A stretch of 64,000 bases of DNA from Halisarca cf. caerulea (taxonomy: Eukaryota > Porifera > Demospongiae > Chondrillida > Halisarcidae). The notes beneath the pieces were generated by a model. It made no database searches and had not been told where the DNA came from. It saw only the letters and a program-made list of their open reading frames with translations. This document shows positions 24,401 through 36,261 of the stretch, in pieces (the stretch's first letter is position 1; the number at the start of each line of letters is the position of its first letter). The stretch covers positions 3,740,917 to 3,804,916 of the forward strand of contig CAUJGJ010000434.1 of the NCBI GenBank assembly GCA_963170055.1, written 5' to 3'. The position numbers and the translations under genes are program-made.

Positions 24401-26203
24401 CACAATTAGGAAGTTATGAACAAACTACTAATAGAGGACTATAAAACTGGTATATGATATTATATTTAATATAGTATTATATATAGTCATCATGCGGATA
24501 AAGTGAAACATATAATGTATATGCATATACCAACCACCCTCAAATGGGTCAATATAGCTAATATTATACCAAACATGTGTATATGCATCTTACCGGTAGC
24601 TGATCTTTCACTTGTGGTTACAGACACAACGTAGTCTACTAATACAGGTCTAGTTGCTACAAGGGTGAGGATAACAAAACCATCGTCTTCACAGACGATG
24701 TATTGGATAGGAGAAAAGCAGATTACTACCACTTCTTCATCATCTAGAATGTAAACTGTAGCTACATCATCATTGCCAGCCCACACCCCATAACTACTAG
24801 CAACTTGTAGAATAGACAGCTGGGCATTGAAGAATTCTGTTACTTCAAGGAAAGCATCATCTGTGATGTTAACCAGAATGTATGACACTACTTCTCCGGC
24901 AGGAAAGAGAGCAAAGTACGTCTGAGAATTATAATCCTCTTCATCTACAGTGGTTAGAATATATTTAAAATATGCAATCCAAATTTATCACTGGTTTCCA
25001 TGTAGCAAAGTACTAAACCATTATTGTATGTGTTGCAAAGTTAGTGCCACACTGTTGTAGTCAGCAAAATATGTGAATTGACTGACCTGTTGCAGTACCA
25101 TTTAGGGTGGTAACTTCAACCGTATAGCCTTGTAGTAGAGGTGCACTTGCTACCAAAAAAATATAGACTTCACCAGCTCCCTCGTTGATATAGTATTCCA
25201 CAGGTGCAAAGTTAACATAAACCACTTCTTCGTTATCTTCAATGGTCACCGTTGCCATGCTTCTCTCCCCAACTGACACTGTCAGCCCGGGAGGACTTCC
25301 AGATACAGACAGAGACGCTTGGAAATCTTCATCGCCTTCAAACAAGTCGTCATCTATGATGGGTACTTTTACAGATGCACTACTTTCCCCTTCAAAAAAC
25401 GTTGCCACTACACTTTCAGAATTGTAGTCATCAATACCTACAACATGCATATGTAGGTGAAAGAGATTATGTTATATGCGTATGTGTAGCGTTGTATGTA
25501 TGCATATTATATAATTTCTGTGTGTATGATGCATGTTATGTGTACATATTTTGTATTAGGTATATTGTTAATAGAAATAGGTAGATATAGATAGATAGGT
25601 ATGCAAAGTGTATAATAATAATGATAAAATTATTATATACAGATGCATGATTAGTGTAATTATAATATTATAATAACAATATGTAACCATATAATATGTA
25701 TACAGATAATGCTGTGATACCCAATCACCTAAGGATATATAAGGCATACAAACCTGTTGCACTTCCATCAATAAATGACACCTGTACAGTGAAATCAGAT
25801 GGTGCTTCAACGCTCGACTCCAGAGTTAACGGGGCAAATTCATCACCCTCCTCAACAGAGTACCTGATTTTTTCAAACTGCACTTCTGCAACTGTATTAA
25901 ACGTATAATGTGAATAAATGGACATCTCAATGCGACATACCATGCTACATGCCAATGTAAGTACAGTAGAAACTCATTATAACGAATCACAGGGGACACT
26001 GAGATTTCTTCATTATATCAGAAATTCACTATAACCAGTTACACTTTCACAGTAGAACATTGACTGGGACACATGAGTTTATTCACTATATCCAGAACTT
26101 TGTTGTAAGAGATTTCTTTATAACGAGTTTCCACTGTACATGGATGGGTGAGATGCTTGAGTATACACACACACGCGCACACACGCACACACGTACGAAC
26201 GCA

Positions 26204-26296
<93 letters not shown>

Positions 26297-28497
26297 ACAC
26301 TCACATAAATGACACACACACATTCACATACAAACACACATACACACCTAAAGCTTCACTAATAATAGCTTTCAGAGACGCATCACACACGCACTGTCCT
26401 TCCTTGGCAACTAGAGATATGGTGAATTCTTCATCTCCTTCAGTCACACTATCCTCATTTACTTTGATTTCACATCCTGCCTCCTTTTCACCATCCTTAA
26501 AACAACATTCACTATTCTCCACTACAAAGTCTGTTCCACCTGGATCGTGCACAAAACAGGTAGAATCAAGTAGTATGTTAATCCATGATTAATAGGTAAC
26601 CACAAGATAACATGGACATTTACGTACCTGTGGCTGTTCCATCTGTTGTTGAGAAAGTAACACAAGCTGCCTCAGTTACACCAGTATTCTGCAAGGTAAA
26701 CTTCAAAACACCAGAGGGTTCAGAGCCTTTGGCCTCGTCATCCTTGAAACAGTAGTTGGGAACTGGAGAAGAAAAATATACAGATTAATTTCAAACCATT
26801 TCATTTCAGTCCAAAATTGATACAACTATAAACTTATTATAAACTGATTAAATCATTAATACTAATTAGTTAATAATTATAGACAAATTCACTGGATGAC
26901 ATTGAGTTTAGAATGTACGGAATGTGCTCTATTCCACAAAATACATGCATAACAATTGTACGAACCTGCAATTGAGTCAAGGTTCATTCCACCAGGGTAG
27001 CCATAAGTGTTTTCTCTCTCATATCCGTAGACAACCACTCCAACAGTGCAGCTTGTATCACTGTGCTTCAGTGTGTGCGCTCCACGGGACTGAGCAGTTG
27101 GTACTTGGTACTGAGCTGCATATGCACAAACCTCTCCATCCTCGCACTGCACAGGAACAAACTCAGCACTGTCTGGAAAGGCTTGTCCATCAAAGAGTAT
27201 CTGATCACGGTTGAAGCAGCTGCTTGGCACACTTACACTGAGCTGAGGCTCAAAAATAACAGCATCACCCATTGTGTCAACAGAGAAGCTTTCTACAAAT
27301 AGCAAAGTGTAGTCATTTCTGTACTGCCCAAGAGGGGGTACCATGGTCATGAAGGGATCTGAAGCTGTTACATCGTCAAAGGAATGTCCAAGAGCAATTT
27401 GCACGACCAGAAGAGGTAAATTAGACTCAAGAGTGCAGTAGCGATCAGAGTGAATGAATAGCTGCCTAAACTGTCCTTCATTGAGGCTAAACGATCCCTT
27501 TTGTACATTGTCACCATCCTTGTTCACACAGTTAAGGTTGACCATGGTACCATCTCTACTAGCCACAATCTTGTAGCCATCTTGTTGACGCAGACGAAGT
27601 GGTACAAGCACAAATTTGAATCCGAATGTCTCAGCTGGTGGTAGCTGTTCTGTGAGGTGATCACATGCGGTCACGTTGGATGGGAGGAATCCACACTCAT
27701 GTCCTGTGATGAATGTGATGGGATTATTCGAAGAGATTTTGGTACCCGTCAGATCTTCTCTAGATCTCAAAAGAAAAGTAACTCCTTTCCTTTGTGGAAT
27801 GGATCTATATGTTGTCCCAGGCATCTTCCTTAGAGGAGTTCCAAACACAAACCCTTCCAGACTGACTGTAGGTGTAATGGAAAGGACAGTGTTATCTTCC
27901 AGTGTGACGATTGCCATGTACCCATTGGTGGCCTTTGGTTCAAGATTGCTTCTAGGAACGCTGACTCCATAGTAATCATAAGTTCCAGTTTTTGTTTCAA
28001 AGTATGGTAACCCAAGGTACACATCAGTGGATGCACTGTCTTCATTGAGAGCATAAACAATAATGTTCTTTCCTTCTTCAGCTTTGAGATTAATTCCACC
28101 ATCAAAAGCAAATCCAACAAACGAATCTTTTAGTGCTTCTGGCAGCTCAATCCTTGTCAGCTCTCCCTTTGTAGCAGTGTGTGTACTAGTACCACTAGCA
28201 CGTGGACTGGCCTTGTTGTAGGATACTGTGAACTGAACAGGTCCATCATCATCCGTTGTGACAAAAAGGATGGGAGGGAAGCTTGGACTCCTACCTCCCA
28301 AGTTGGGTGGAAACATGAGGTAGAACTCATTTCCGCTGTTACTGATACCTGTGTAGACAGTAAATCCATATAATTATATATATGCAAGTTATTAAGAGAA
28401 TTAAATCCCCCTTTGTGTCGAAAAGAATATCCTCACCTTGTACAATTGAAAAGCCCATCAACAGGCAGATTACTGCAAGGAGGTTGTAAGCAGTCAT
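14301..28497 (-). CDS. Gene B: secreted IgGFc-binding / Calx-beta / ITIH_C-like protein
   Basis: Exons in transcript order: 28497-28437, 28348-26966, 26762-26628, 26539-26348, 25891-25754, 25437-25087, 24944-24594, 21430-21041, 20962-20618, 19290-18949, 18400-18056, 17919-17710, 17268-17125, 16583-16377, 15420-14923, 14587-14301. They total 5379 nt and a 1792-residue protein; all introns are phase 1 with GT/AG borders. Residues 1-20 are the signal peptide, about 21-481 the IgGFc-binding domain, about 482-1532 nine Calx-beta domains, and about 1533-1792 the ITIH_C-like module. The protein is expected to be extracellular and calcium-binding, in adhesion or recognition. Odd points: a dead Calx-beta exon remains in the intron at 20340-20497, the donor of exon 19290-18949 is GTATAG instead of the GTAAGA of gene C, and one exon (21430-21041) is longer than its paralogues. 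The function is inferred from domains only. Confidence 0.85.
15421..16376 (-). other. Intron of gene B
   Basis: Collinear with gene C to about 16190, then unique. CAGGGGCGAGGCCAGG at 15897 and an inverted match (GGAGCTACACCCCTG) ending at 16344 look like the two ends of a dispersed element. The site TATAG at 16138-16142 is the empty target of the 748-bp insertion in gene C. Confidence 0.5.
16377..26762 (-). CDS. Calx-beta array of gene B (9 domains)
   Basis: Thirteen exons encode nine Calx-beta domains. The first domain is cysteine-rich (exons 26762-26628 and 26539-26348). The following domains each join the 3' half of one exon to the 5' half of the next. Typical signatures are a strand like V-F-P-(E/Q)Y-V-E-D, a NT-DGTATG stretch at the intron, DY-GG-Y-VTF after it, then IPI-DDD--E-DE-F and ATV-I-DDD. 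The acidic DDD/E clusters are the expected Ca2+ ligands. YNVTF and ENCTV N-glycosylation sequons recur at equivalent strands. Confidence 0.85.
20340..20497 (-). pseudogene. Dead Calx-beta half-exon in gene B
   Basis: Corresponds to the 5' half of gene C exon 43234-42887 and gene D exon 59031-58684. The acceptor side (ATCTATAC on the plus strand) is still recognisable, but an in-frame TAA follows VTFV, the 3' half is deleted, and no donor remains. Including it would truncate the protein, so I left it out of gene B. Confidence 0.75.
21431..24593 (-). other. 3.2-kb intron of gene B
   Basis: The longest intron in the window. A GC-richer patch with weak inverted ends (about 22790-23320), a (TA)n block at about 23430-23460 and a non-repetitive stretch at 23520-23960 are visible. 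No ORF here resembles a known protein convincingly. From about 24290 it becomes similar to the gene D intron near 60360-60420. Confidence 0.4.
25964..26136. mobile_element. TA-flanked MITE in a gene B intron
   Basis: Ends are CAGTAGAAACTCATTATAAC and its inverse TTATAACGAGTTTCCACTG, flanked by TA. The matching gene D intron reads GGTACATGTATGGGTG without interruption near 61876-61891, which gives an empty site. Confidence 0.8.
26163..26345. repeat. (CA)n microsatellite at a splice donor
   Basis: CA run reaching to within a few bases of the donor of gene B exon 26539-26348. In the pre-mRNA it is (UG)n directly downstream of the 5' splice site. The same arrangement occurs in gene D at 61923-62146. 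Confidence 0.9.
26966..28348 (-). CDS. IgGFc-binding-like domain exon of gene B
   Basis: 1383 nt, 461 codons, open throughout. It shares FGTPLRKMPG and SIPQRKG with gene D but YALNED and KATNG with gene C, so it is a mosaic relative to its paralogues. FITGHECGF, CDHLTEQLPP and YGYPGGM are all present. Confidence 0.85.
28437..28497 (-). CDS. Signal-peptide exon of gene B
   Basis: Starts at ATG 28497-28495 and encodes MTAYNLLAVICLLMGFSIVQ, a 20-residue hydrophobic leader, then splices at GTGAGG in phase 1. An upstream in-frame ATG exists, but it would place about 27 polar residues before the hydrophobic core and is not conserved in position, so I prefer this one. Confidence 0.8.
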
Positions 28498-28595
28498 TGT
28501 GCCTGTAGCTAGTGGTTCACCTGATGAAATACTCCCTACATGCATGCACTGCTCTGGAGCTAGCCCCTTGGACTGCATCAGAAAGAGTCAGAGCT

Positions 28596-28604
28596 CTTTA
28601 TATA
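28596..28604 (-). promoter_or_regulatory. TATA box of gene B
   Basis: TATATAAAG on the minus strand, about 100 bp upstream of the ATG, within the block conserved in genes A and C (which includes GAGCTAGCCCCTTGGACTGC between TATA and ATG). Confidence 0.55.
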
Positions 28605-28609
28605 TCTAA

Positions 28610-30286
28610 TAACGGATATCACAGTGTATTATATCAATACAAATTTGTCACATCCACTGGCATCACGTGCAAATTAGAAAGAGATGGAAAGACACAGTAT
28701 TCATATTGGTCACATTGACATAATATAATATTATACAGTACTAGTCCAAATTTCTCAAAGTAAGCTAGGTAATAATTATTATATTGAATTCTATATCAAT
28801 TCATTGTTGGATAAGTTACCCTGAGACCTGTCTATTTTGATTGTACAAGAGCAAACCAACAGTTGTTTCTACAGACATGCAGGTGGTCCTTTAATTGCAC
28901 ATACAAGTAACTCATACAAACGATAACTATGATGTAGCCTATACCACTACAGTCTCTGTACAAACCTTGAATGATCTAATTTAAAATGTGCTTACAGTTA
29001 GCATAAGGTATGTTTCAGTTGATACTAAATAACATTGTACAGGATGTCCTCAGACATTTGTATTCGAATTAGCAATATAATCTGCATGTTATTGAGATAA
29101 TGAACGAAACAAAAATAGTCCTGTTGTAGAGGTACATTGATTTTGCAATAATAATATTAGGAAATCCTTGGAAGATGAGTGACGTAGGATTGCTCTACAA
29201 GAAAACTCAGAGCCAGTATTACAGTTACTGTAACTATACATACATACACAATACTAGATAGTGTTCTACTCAAAACTCGTAACAGTTGCTATATTTTAAA
29301 TCATTATAATTATAATAATAATAATAATTTATTGTATATAATAGTACAGCAGTTTCTGCACTGCCAGGTAAATTTTGCCAAGTACACACAATCTATTCAC
29401 CCTTTTTTATATTATAAGGACTTGCTCTAGTACTTAACTGGGTATGTCATTGATGCTCAAACAGGCTACTCTATTAATTAAAATTAATTAAGATTACTAC
29501 ATTAAAAATGCATATGGCATCCTTGTTCTATTATATACAGTGTATTAATGCTTGTCATTAAACTCACAATAAGTAGTTATACCTATAATTATGCATGGAT
29601 TGCATAATTACAAAAATATACCAAAGAGGAAAGAGTCTGTATATGCAGTTTCTCAAATTAACACCAATCAAACTGAGTAATACACACATTCACATCATTT
29701 AGTCTAATAGTATACAGTTTTTTTACATGCAAGATGCCTTGCATCATGCAGAACAAAATAGATCTAAGTGTATGTACACTCAATGCATAGATGATCAAAA
29801 TGATGAGCCATTCTTGTGTACCATGCAGGCTTTAGATTAACTTATATAACTTCAATGCACTATAATGTTGATCACATAATAATGATTATTTTTTTTAATT
29901 TATGTATGGTAATCATTCATTATCATACTCAAGTTATAGCAACTCTACTGTATATATTAAGTATAATAGTGAGTACAAAATTATTGATAGTACATAAAAT
30001 AATATTATTTATATATAATTTTTTGTTTGTTTGTGTTCAGCCTTTGGTTGTGTTTATTCATTGTTTAGTTATTTTAGTTTGAGACTGTGATTAATAATGT
30101 TGTTTTGTGCTTGTAATTAACAACTTTTGTTAAATTGTGCTTGTAATTATTTTGTTCTCACTCTTATGCTAATTTTTGTGGCTGTTTGTAATGTGTGTAT
30201 TTGTAATATGTTTATTTCTAATATTTATAGTGTTATAATAATAATATATATAATATTATGATCTGATACTTATCATTAATGAATTC
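28610..30286. other. Spacer upstream of gene B
   Basis: Collinear with the upstream regions of A and C to about 29260; further blocks match 5090-5340. The remainder (29280-30286) is AT-rich, with (TAA)n-like tracts and no coding signal. Confidence 0.4.
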
Positions 30287-30384
30287 AAATAATGTTATTA
30301 TTTCTATGAGAGTTCTAACTCTGAGTCGGTCAGATATGATGTCGATGGCACCCTTCTCCCTACTTGGACCATCTCTTCTAAGAG

Positions 30385-30662
30385 AATTATTTGAGAGTTG
30401 TCAATTTAAACTTTGGATTAAAAAGATCTGTAAATCTGTAAACCTTCCTTCAATTGCAGGCCTTAAATTCTTTTGTTCTTGCATAGAGGCAAGGTGTCTT
30501 CTGGTAGTCCCAGGTCATGGGGTAGTAGTCCCCAATAAACTCCCGCGGGCCAGTGAATGGTGAGTAAATGACAACTTTGTACTGTCTGGCCAAGACTGGA
30601 AAGTCTTGGCCAGTTTCCCACTCACTTCCTGGATCTCGACAGGAGTGTTCCAGAATTCACCT
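30385..30662 (-). pseudogene. Relic P2, last-exon remnant
   Basis: Matches the last exon of gene D (53455-53741) from the acceptor (about 30662) through GEFWNTPVEI. A small inverted duplication at 30577-30602 (GGCCAAGACT with its inverse) and a damaged middle break the frame. Flanking DNA to 30287 also follows gene D. Confidence 0.75.
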
Positions 30663-30682
30663 ATGTATTAGTATGTTGTAAA

Positions 30683-31076
<394 letters not shown>

Positions 31077-31189
31077 AAAAACATATCATATTAAGTTAAA
31101 CACATAATATTATTATTATTATTATGTCAATATTTGTGTTGTATATACAAGTCCCCAAAAATTGCATACAAAATCCTTCAAATAAGCCT

Positions 31190-31850
31190 GGACCAGGGAA
31201 TCCTCACTCGACTCTAAAGCCTTCAGCACTTTCATTGGTTCATGCATGCAAGGGTCCCAGTAGCTGTGGCTCCAGCCGATACCAGAGGAGTTAGTAGCTG
31301 TCATGGTGAATGAATAACTGCCTAACCTTTCCTTCATTGGGCTTAACTTTGTACATTAATTGTCACATTTCTTGTTCACATAGTCAAGGTGGACCACATG
31401 CAGTACCATCTCATATGACCACAATCTTTCAGCCATCTTGTTATTGTTGACAAAGTTAAAGCAAATCCTTCCTTGGTCTCAACAGAGAAGTACCACCTTA
31501 AATATTATTTGTGGAATGGATTTATATATGTTCTAGCCTTTTTTTCCTTTAATGGTGTCCCAAATACCAACCCTTCCAGATCCAGGGATTGTAATAAAAA
31601 GGACTGTATTATCTTCCAGTGCCACCATATACTCATTGGCGGGCCTTGGTTCAAAAGGGCTTCTAGGAACGCTGACACCACAGTAATAAATGTAAGTAAC
31701 TTAGTTCCAGTTTTTGTTTCAAAGTACCGTAATCCAAGGTATATATACATCAGTGGGTGCACTGTCTTCATTGAGGCCATAAATGATAATATTCTTTCTT
31801 TCTTCGGCTGTAAGATTGATGCCATCACCAAATGTATATCTGCGATTGAC
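31190..31850 (-). pseudogene. Relic P2, IgGFc-binding exon remnant
   Basis: Blocks at 31300-31420 and 31545-31830 match the IgGFc exon (LNEGQF, EGFVFGTP, PYFETKTGT, VY-LNED regions), with deletions and frameshifts. A 108-codon open stretch (31831-31505) is only a surviving alternate-frame segment. Collinear with relic P1. Confidence 0.7.
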
Positions 31851-33717
31851 CAGGGTGGACACTCACTACACCTTCACTGGAACTAGTCATTGAAACTGTA
31901 TCACTGCAGAATGTGGAGGTCTTTATATACCTTAGTCCACATCACCATTCACTGACAAAAATTCATTGCTATGGACTAACCTGCTCTGGCTAGGGATGCC
32001 CCTTAAATTATGTCACTATAGCACACCTCATATTGCTAATTGGTGACTCAGCTGAGCTATATAGTTGAGGCGTTGACTTCTGTGCTAAATGCCCTCAAAG
32101 TATATTTGAAGCTCATACATGCAACAATAAATACAGTAACCATTACAATTTTAAATAGAATCTAAGATGCATATCTACATAGGTTAATGTTTTCTTCAAG
32201 GATGTATGTGTGTATACTATAAGTCAGAACTCCGAAACTAGTTTGCCCACAGTGTAGCAAGTGCAATGACTGACTGCACATGTACATACGTGCTAACACC
32301 TTTTACCTAAACTCATAACATGCAGTTAGGTGTGCGTAGAGCTATAATACTTTCGTGAGTCAACTTGTATGACCTACTAGATGGAACAGTGTATAGAGCT
32401 GTCTGCAATGATTTTCAATGCTCAGGAATAACCTTTAACTAGCTATGGGGTACTTTCTCGAATCACACTGTGAAACTGATGTCATGTGAACTGCATGAGA
32501 GTCTCACGTTCATATTGAAAGTACTGAATTACAGTCAATTGATGTGCAATGACATGTGTGTGTGTCCAGCTCATCATTCATGTGTCTTCAAAGCATTCTT
32601 AGGTATTACAGTGTATTGTTCTGGCTAGATTCAGCTGCAGTTGATGTTCCTGCTACATAGTGTTTGCATATTGGGTATAATACAAATTGAATACGCATAG
32701 CAATGTTTACATAACATTTGATGGCATGAGTGTAATTTTGAGGTACCTAGTTCAAGAAAATTTAATGAAAATTTGCTTGTCTCCTCGAGTAAATTCCACC
32801 TAAACTTACTTTGTGTGTGTGTGTATGTGTATACATACTATGTGCGTGTGTTTGCACATGTGTATCTGTGTGCATGTGTAGCAAGTCTGTGTGTCTGTCT
32901 ATCTACAGGCTTGTGGTTGCATAATATTTATGTGTGTGTGCGCTTTACTTTCTCCTGATTTTGTGTGTGTATATGTGTATAATTGTGTGTGTTTCTTAAT
33001 ATGAGTGTTAATGTGTGTATGAGAGCATGTGTGTACATGTATGGATGTGTGATTTGTGCGCGATCAAGAGAACTTGTGGAATGCTTGTGGTGTGCACACA
33101 TGCGTGGGTGTCATGCTGTGTGAGGTGTATGTACCCATAACATGTGTATGCACAAGCATCCTTGTAGATGTGTGTATATTACAAGCTACGGTTTAAGTTT
33201 GTGTAAATTACAATCAAGTCATGCATTTCTATTCTAGATCTAGTACGTGTATAGCCTCAGATTACTTTGTCAATGTGAGTTCACAATGAAGCTGTAGGGT
33301 GTGTTGGCCTGCAGGGCAATTTACCCCTTACTTCAGGCTTGAGTATGAAAGGCCTATTATAAGGTACATAATTTGACACATGTAATGAAATCTACTTTTA
33401 TTTGATTGCATTACAGCACAGTAATCCGATCTTCAAGCAACAATGCTGCTATTGCTAATGCAGTCCAGTTGATGGCATGGTTACTGCCTCCTTGCATTGT
33501 GCTGGAGTTACAACATCTGTTCATAAGATATTGCTGTTACACATTCCCATCCTCTCCTACCTTTATCGGTTTATTGGTCTAATCTGTTAAATTGCAATCT
33601 TCTGCATGTGTCCATTCAGTAAGCCTATAGATGATTTGAATTACCTTTGCAGCTTTGATTCACCATATCTGTATGTACGTAATGTAACTCGGGATTATAA
33701 TAGTAAACCGTGTGAAA
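31851..33717. other. Intergenic spacer, paralogous to 11223-13150
   Basis: Contains a TG-rich low-complexity stretch (32810-33180). No gene is seen. Confidence 0.5.
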
Positions 33718-33906
33718 CAAGCGATTCGAGTTTAAAAAACTCGTGGGCCGCCCACGGCCCTGGAAACTCGAATCGCTTGGAAATCGTCTTCGAAGAACTC
33801 TTCTGGTCGAAAAGACTCTTCGCTGATAAAATCAGAAGCGAACGAACGAATTTTACCAAAATATAGCCGAAAGATTACGTACTGACTTTGCGTCCGCCAT
33901 GTTGTT

Positions 33907-33985
<79 letters not shown>

Positions 33986-34057
33986 AGACATCGTTCCGGA
34001 CGTTCCGGACACTTGCGGTGAAAGTAAAAACAATATAGGGCCGCCTTCCGGCGGCCC
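33718..34057. mobile_element. Hairpin-ended element with microsatellite core, copy 2
   Basis: Same ends as copy 1, but the core is a pure (TA)n at 33909-33982. The surrounding DNA is nearly identical to 13000-13500, where GTGTGAAAAAATACACAG is uninterrupted. The filled site has three As on the left and five on the right, so two extra A bases were gained, either as target duplication or as element end. Confidence 0.75.
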
Positions 34058-34424
34058 AAAAATACACAGAGCATACACATGTGTATACCCTACACAGTCC
34101 AATGTTTTCAGTTTGATATATAGGTTGAGGCATAATATACTACTGTATGTTATACAAACATACTGCCATGCACATGCACAGTTACCATGCATCTGAGTTT
34201 CACAATGTAGGTCGGGCTACGTCCTGGAACCAAGTGCATGTATATTAGTACAGAAATATATCTATGAATAATGTTATAGTCTCTTGACTTTTCAGCACAC
34301 CGATGTATGAAGCATTGTAAGTTGTATTGCAAATAGTGGTCCAGGCTTGCACATGTACCAAATAGCTGCATGTGTCAAATGAGTCATAATTAAATTCAGT
34401 TTATTTGTGTAAAATATGTCTGTT

Positions 34425-34456
34425 GTGTAAGTGTATGTATGTGTGTGTGTGAGTGA

Positions 34457-34541
<85 letters not shown>

Positions 34542-34549
34542 CGTGCGTG

Positions 34550-34604
<55 letters not shown>
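34425..34604. repeat. (TG)n microsatellite
   Basis: Paralogue of the array at 13511-13763, shorter and without the ACCGG interruption. Confidence 0.95.
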
Positions 34605-34606
<2 letters not shown>

Positions 34607-35072
34607 CCTTGCATGCATAGAGTAACAATCTATGTGTACTAGGGCCAATAGGGACCTTACTTTTAGCCTTTTTACATGTCATTTTTCCTATCCACCTACA
34701 GTATGTATAATGCAGCCAAATACTTAACATCAATTCGGCAACGTGATCTATTGTGCTCCCTCCTCTTTAACAAGGGCCTGTACTCTATCTTTCATCCATC
34801 ATCTCACCTAACAGATGTTGTTTTATTGCATGAGTATGTACTGCAATGTAATTATTGACTAATGTTGTTTGCCTTGATTACCTCATGATCAAACGCATAT
34901 ATTTTTGCACCACATAAATGACTTCGTGATATTATATATGTAAATAAATAATATCAATAATATGTATGTCAAGATTACAAAAACGGTATACATAGTAATT
35001 GCAATATAGGTGATACTTCATTATAACCATTGTCAATAATGTATACTGAGAATTTACTGCTAGTAGGTTTCC

Positions 35073-35078
35073 TTTAAT
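35073..35078 (-). terminator. Possible poly(A) signal of gene C (ATTAAA)
   Basis: Same position relative to the stop as in gene B (14232-14237). Confidence 0.3.
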
Positions 35079-35141
35079 TTTGTAAGCTAATAAATTTGTT
35101 GAGTGTTCACCATTCACATAGCTGATTGTTGTATACAGTTA

Positions 35142-36261
35142 TTACTTGGAACAGTGATCCTGGGAGAATTGAGAATAGTCAAATTTGGGATCAAAGAGAT
35201 TTTTCACCTCATATTTTGTGAATTTCCCTTCGATAACAGGAACCCCATTTCTTGTTCCTGCATAGAGGCAAGGTGTCTTCTGGTAGTCCCAGGTCATGGG
35301 GTAGTAGTCCCCAATAAACTCCCGTGGGCCAGTGAATGGTGAGTAGATGACAACTTTGTACTGTCTTCCAGTCTTTACGTGTTTCCCACTCACTTCTTGA
35401 ATCTCGACAGGAGTGTTCCAGAATTGACCTATTATTGTGTACAAACATAGTACACAATGCAAACATTATTGTGTGAAAATTGGCTTATATCCATAATAAC
35501 TCTTATTACAATATTATTGTGATTAATATCTGTGCGTACTATATAATGTCGCTAGAGAAGATAGGAAGGAGAATTTCAGAATACACCACTACAAGGTGTA
35601 AGCGAATATGTAATAGTTTACATGTGCTTCATTTCTATCTACGTAATAATAATGCACATTGTTCACTCACATACGTGAAAGAATGCAACAGCACAGTACA
35701 TACATATTCCACGTGTCTATGCATATCCTATATGTTTTCCGTGTAATGGTGTATTGCACTCACCAATAAGCCCATGAGAAGACGGTGAGAGACCTCTACC
35801 ATCAGCAATGATGAATTTGATCATGTCAGCTCCATTCATGTAGTGGAAGATGATTGAGAAGACCATTCTCCGCCCTTTACAGTTGGGTACAGCTACGTCC
35901 ACCTTGTCTCCAAACTTACGCACTATAATTCCACCACGCATCCATCTGCGCACCACATCCACACCATTGACTGTGAGTTTCTTTCCATCAAGATCCGCAA
36001 GGATTCTGTGACACTTTCCATCCCTGTCCATAGCCATGATGCCAATCCTTGCCATGATGTTCCCAACCTTAGGATTGGAAGCTATTTTGAGGTGGGTATT
36101 GACAAACACACACTGGTCGGATACCAAGTTGTAGATCTTTTCCTCTCTTCCATGAACCTCATAGCAGAGATCCCATTGCTTGTCTTTTTGTGAGAATTTG
36201 GACAACATTTTCCTGTCAATGTTGAGTGGCACAGTGAACATAGGATCTCCGTCAATGTTAC
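35142..36261 (-). CDS. ITIH_C-like C-terminal module of gene C (two exons)
   Basis: Exons 36261-35764 and 35428-35142. The last exon gives the same protein as gene B, and frames on other registers also agree, so the DNA is essentially identical. The penultimate exon differs at a few residues, for example DVVRRWMRGG where B has DVGGRWMRGG. Confidence 0.7.

Noticed and set aside
28339..28578. Upstream in-frame ATG extending the gene B N-terminus
   Set aside because: It would precede the hydrophobic leader with a long polar segment; the conserved ATG at 28497 gives a normal signal peptide in A, B and C.
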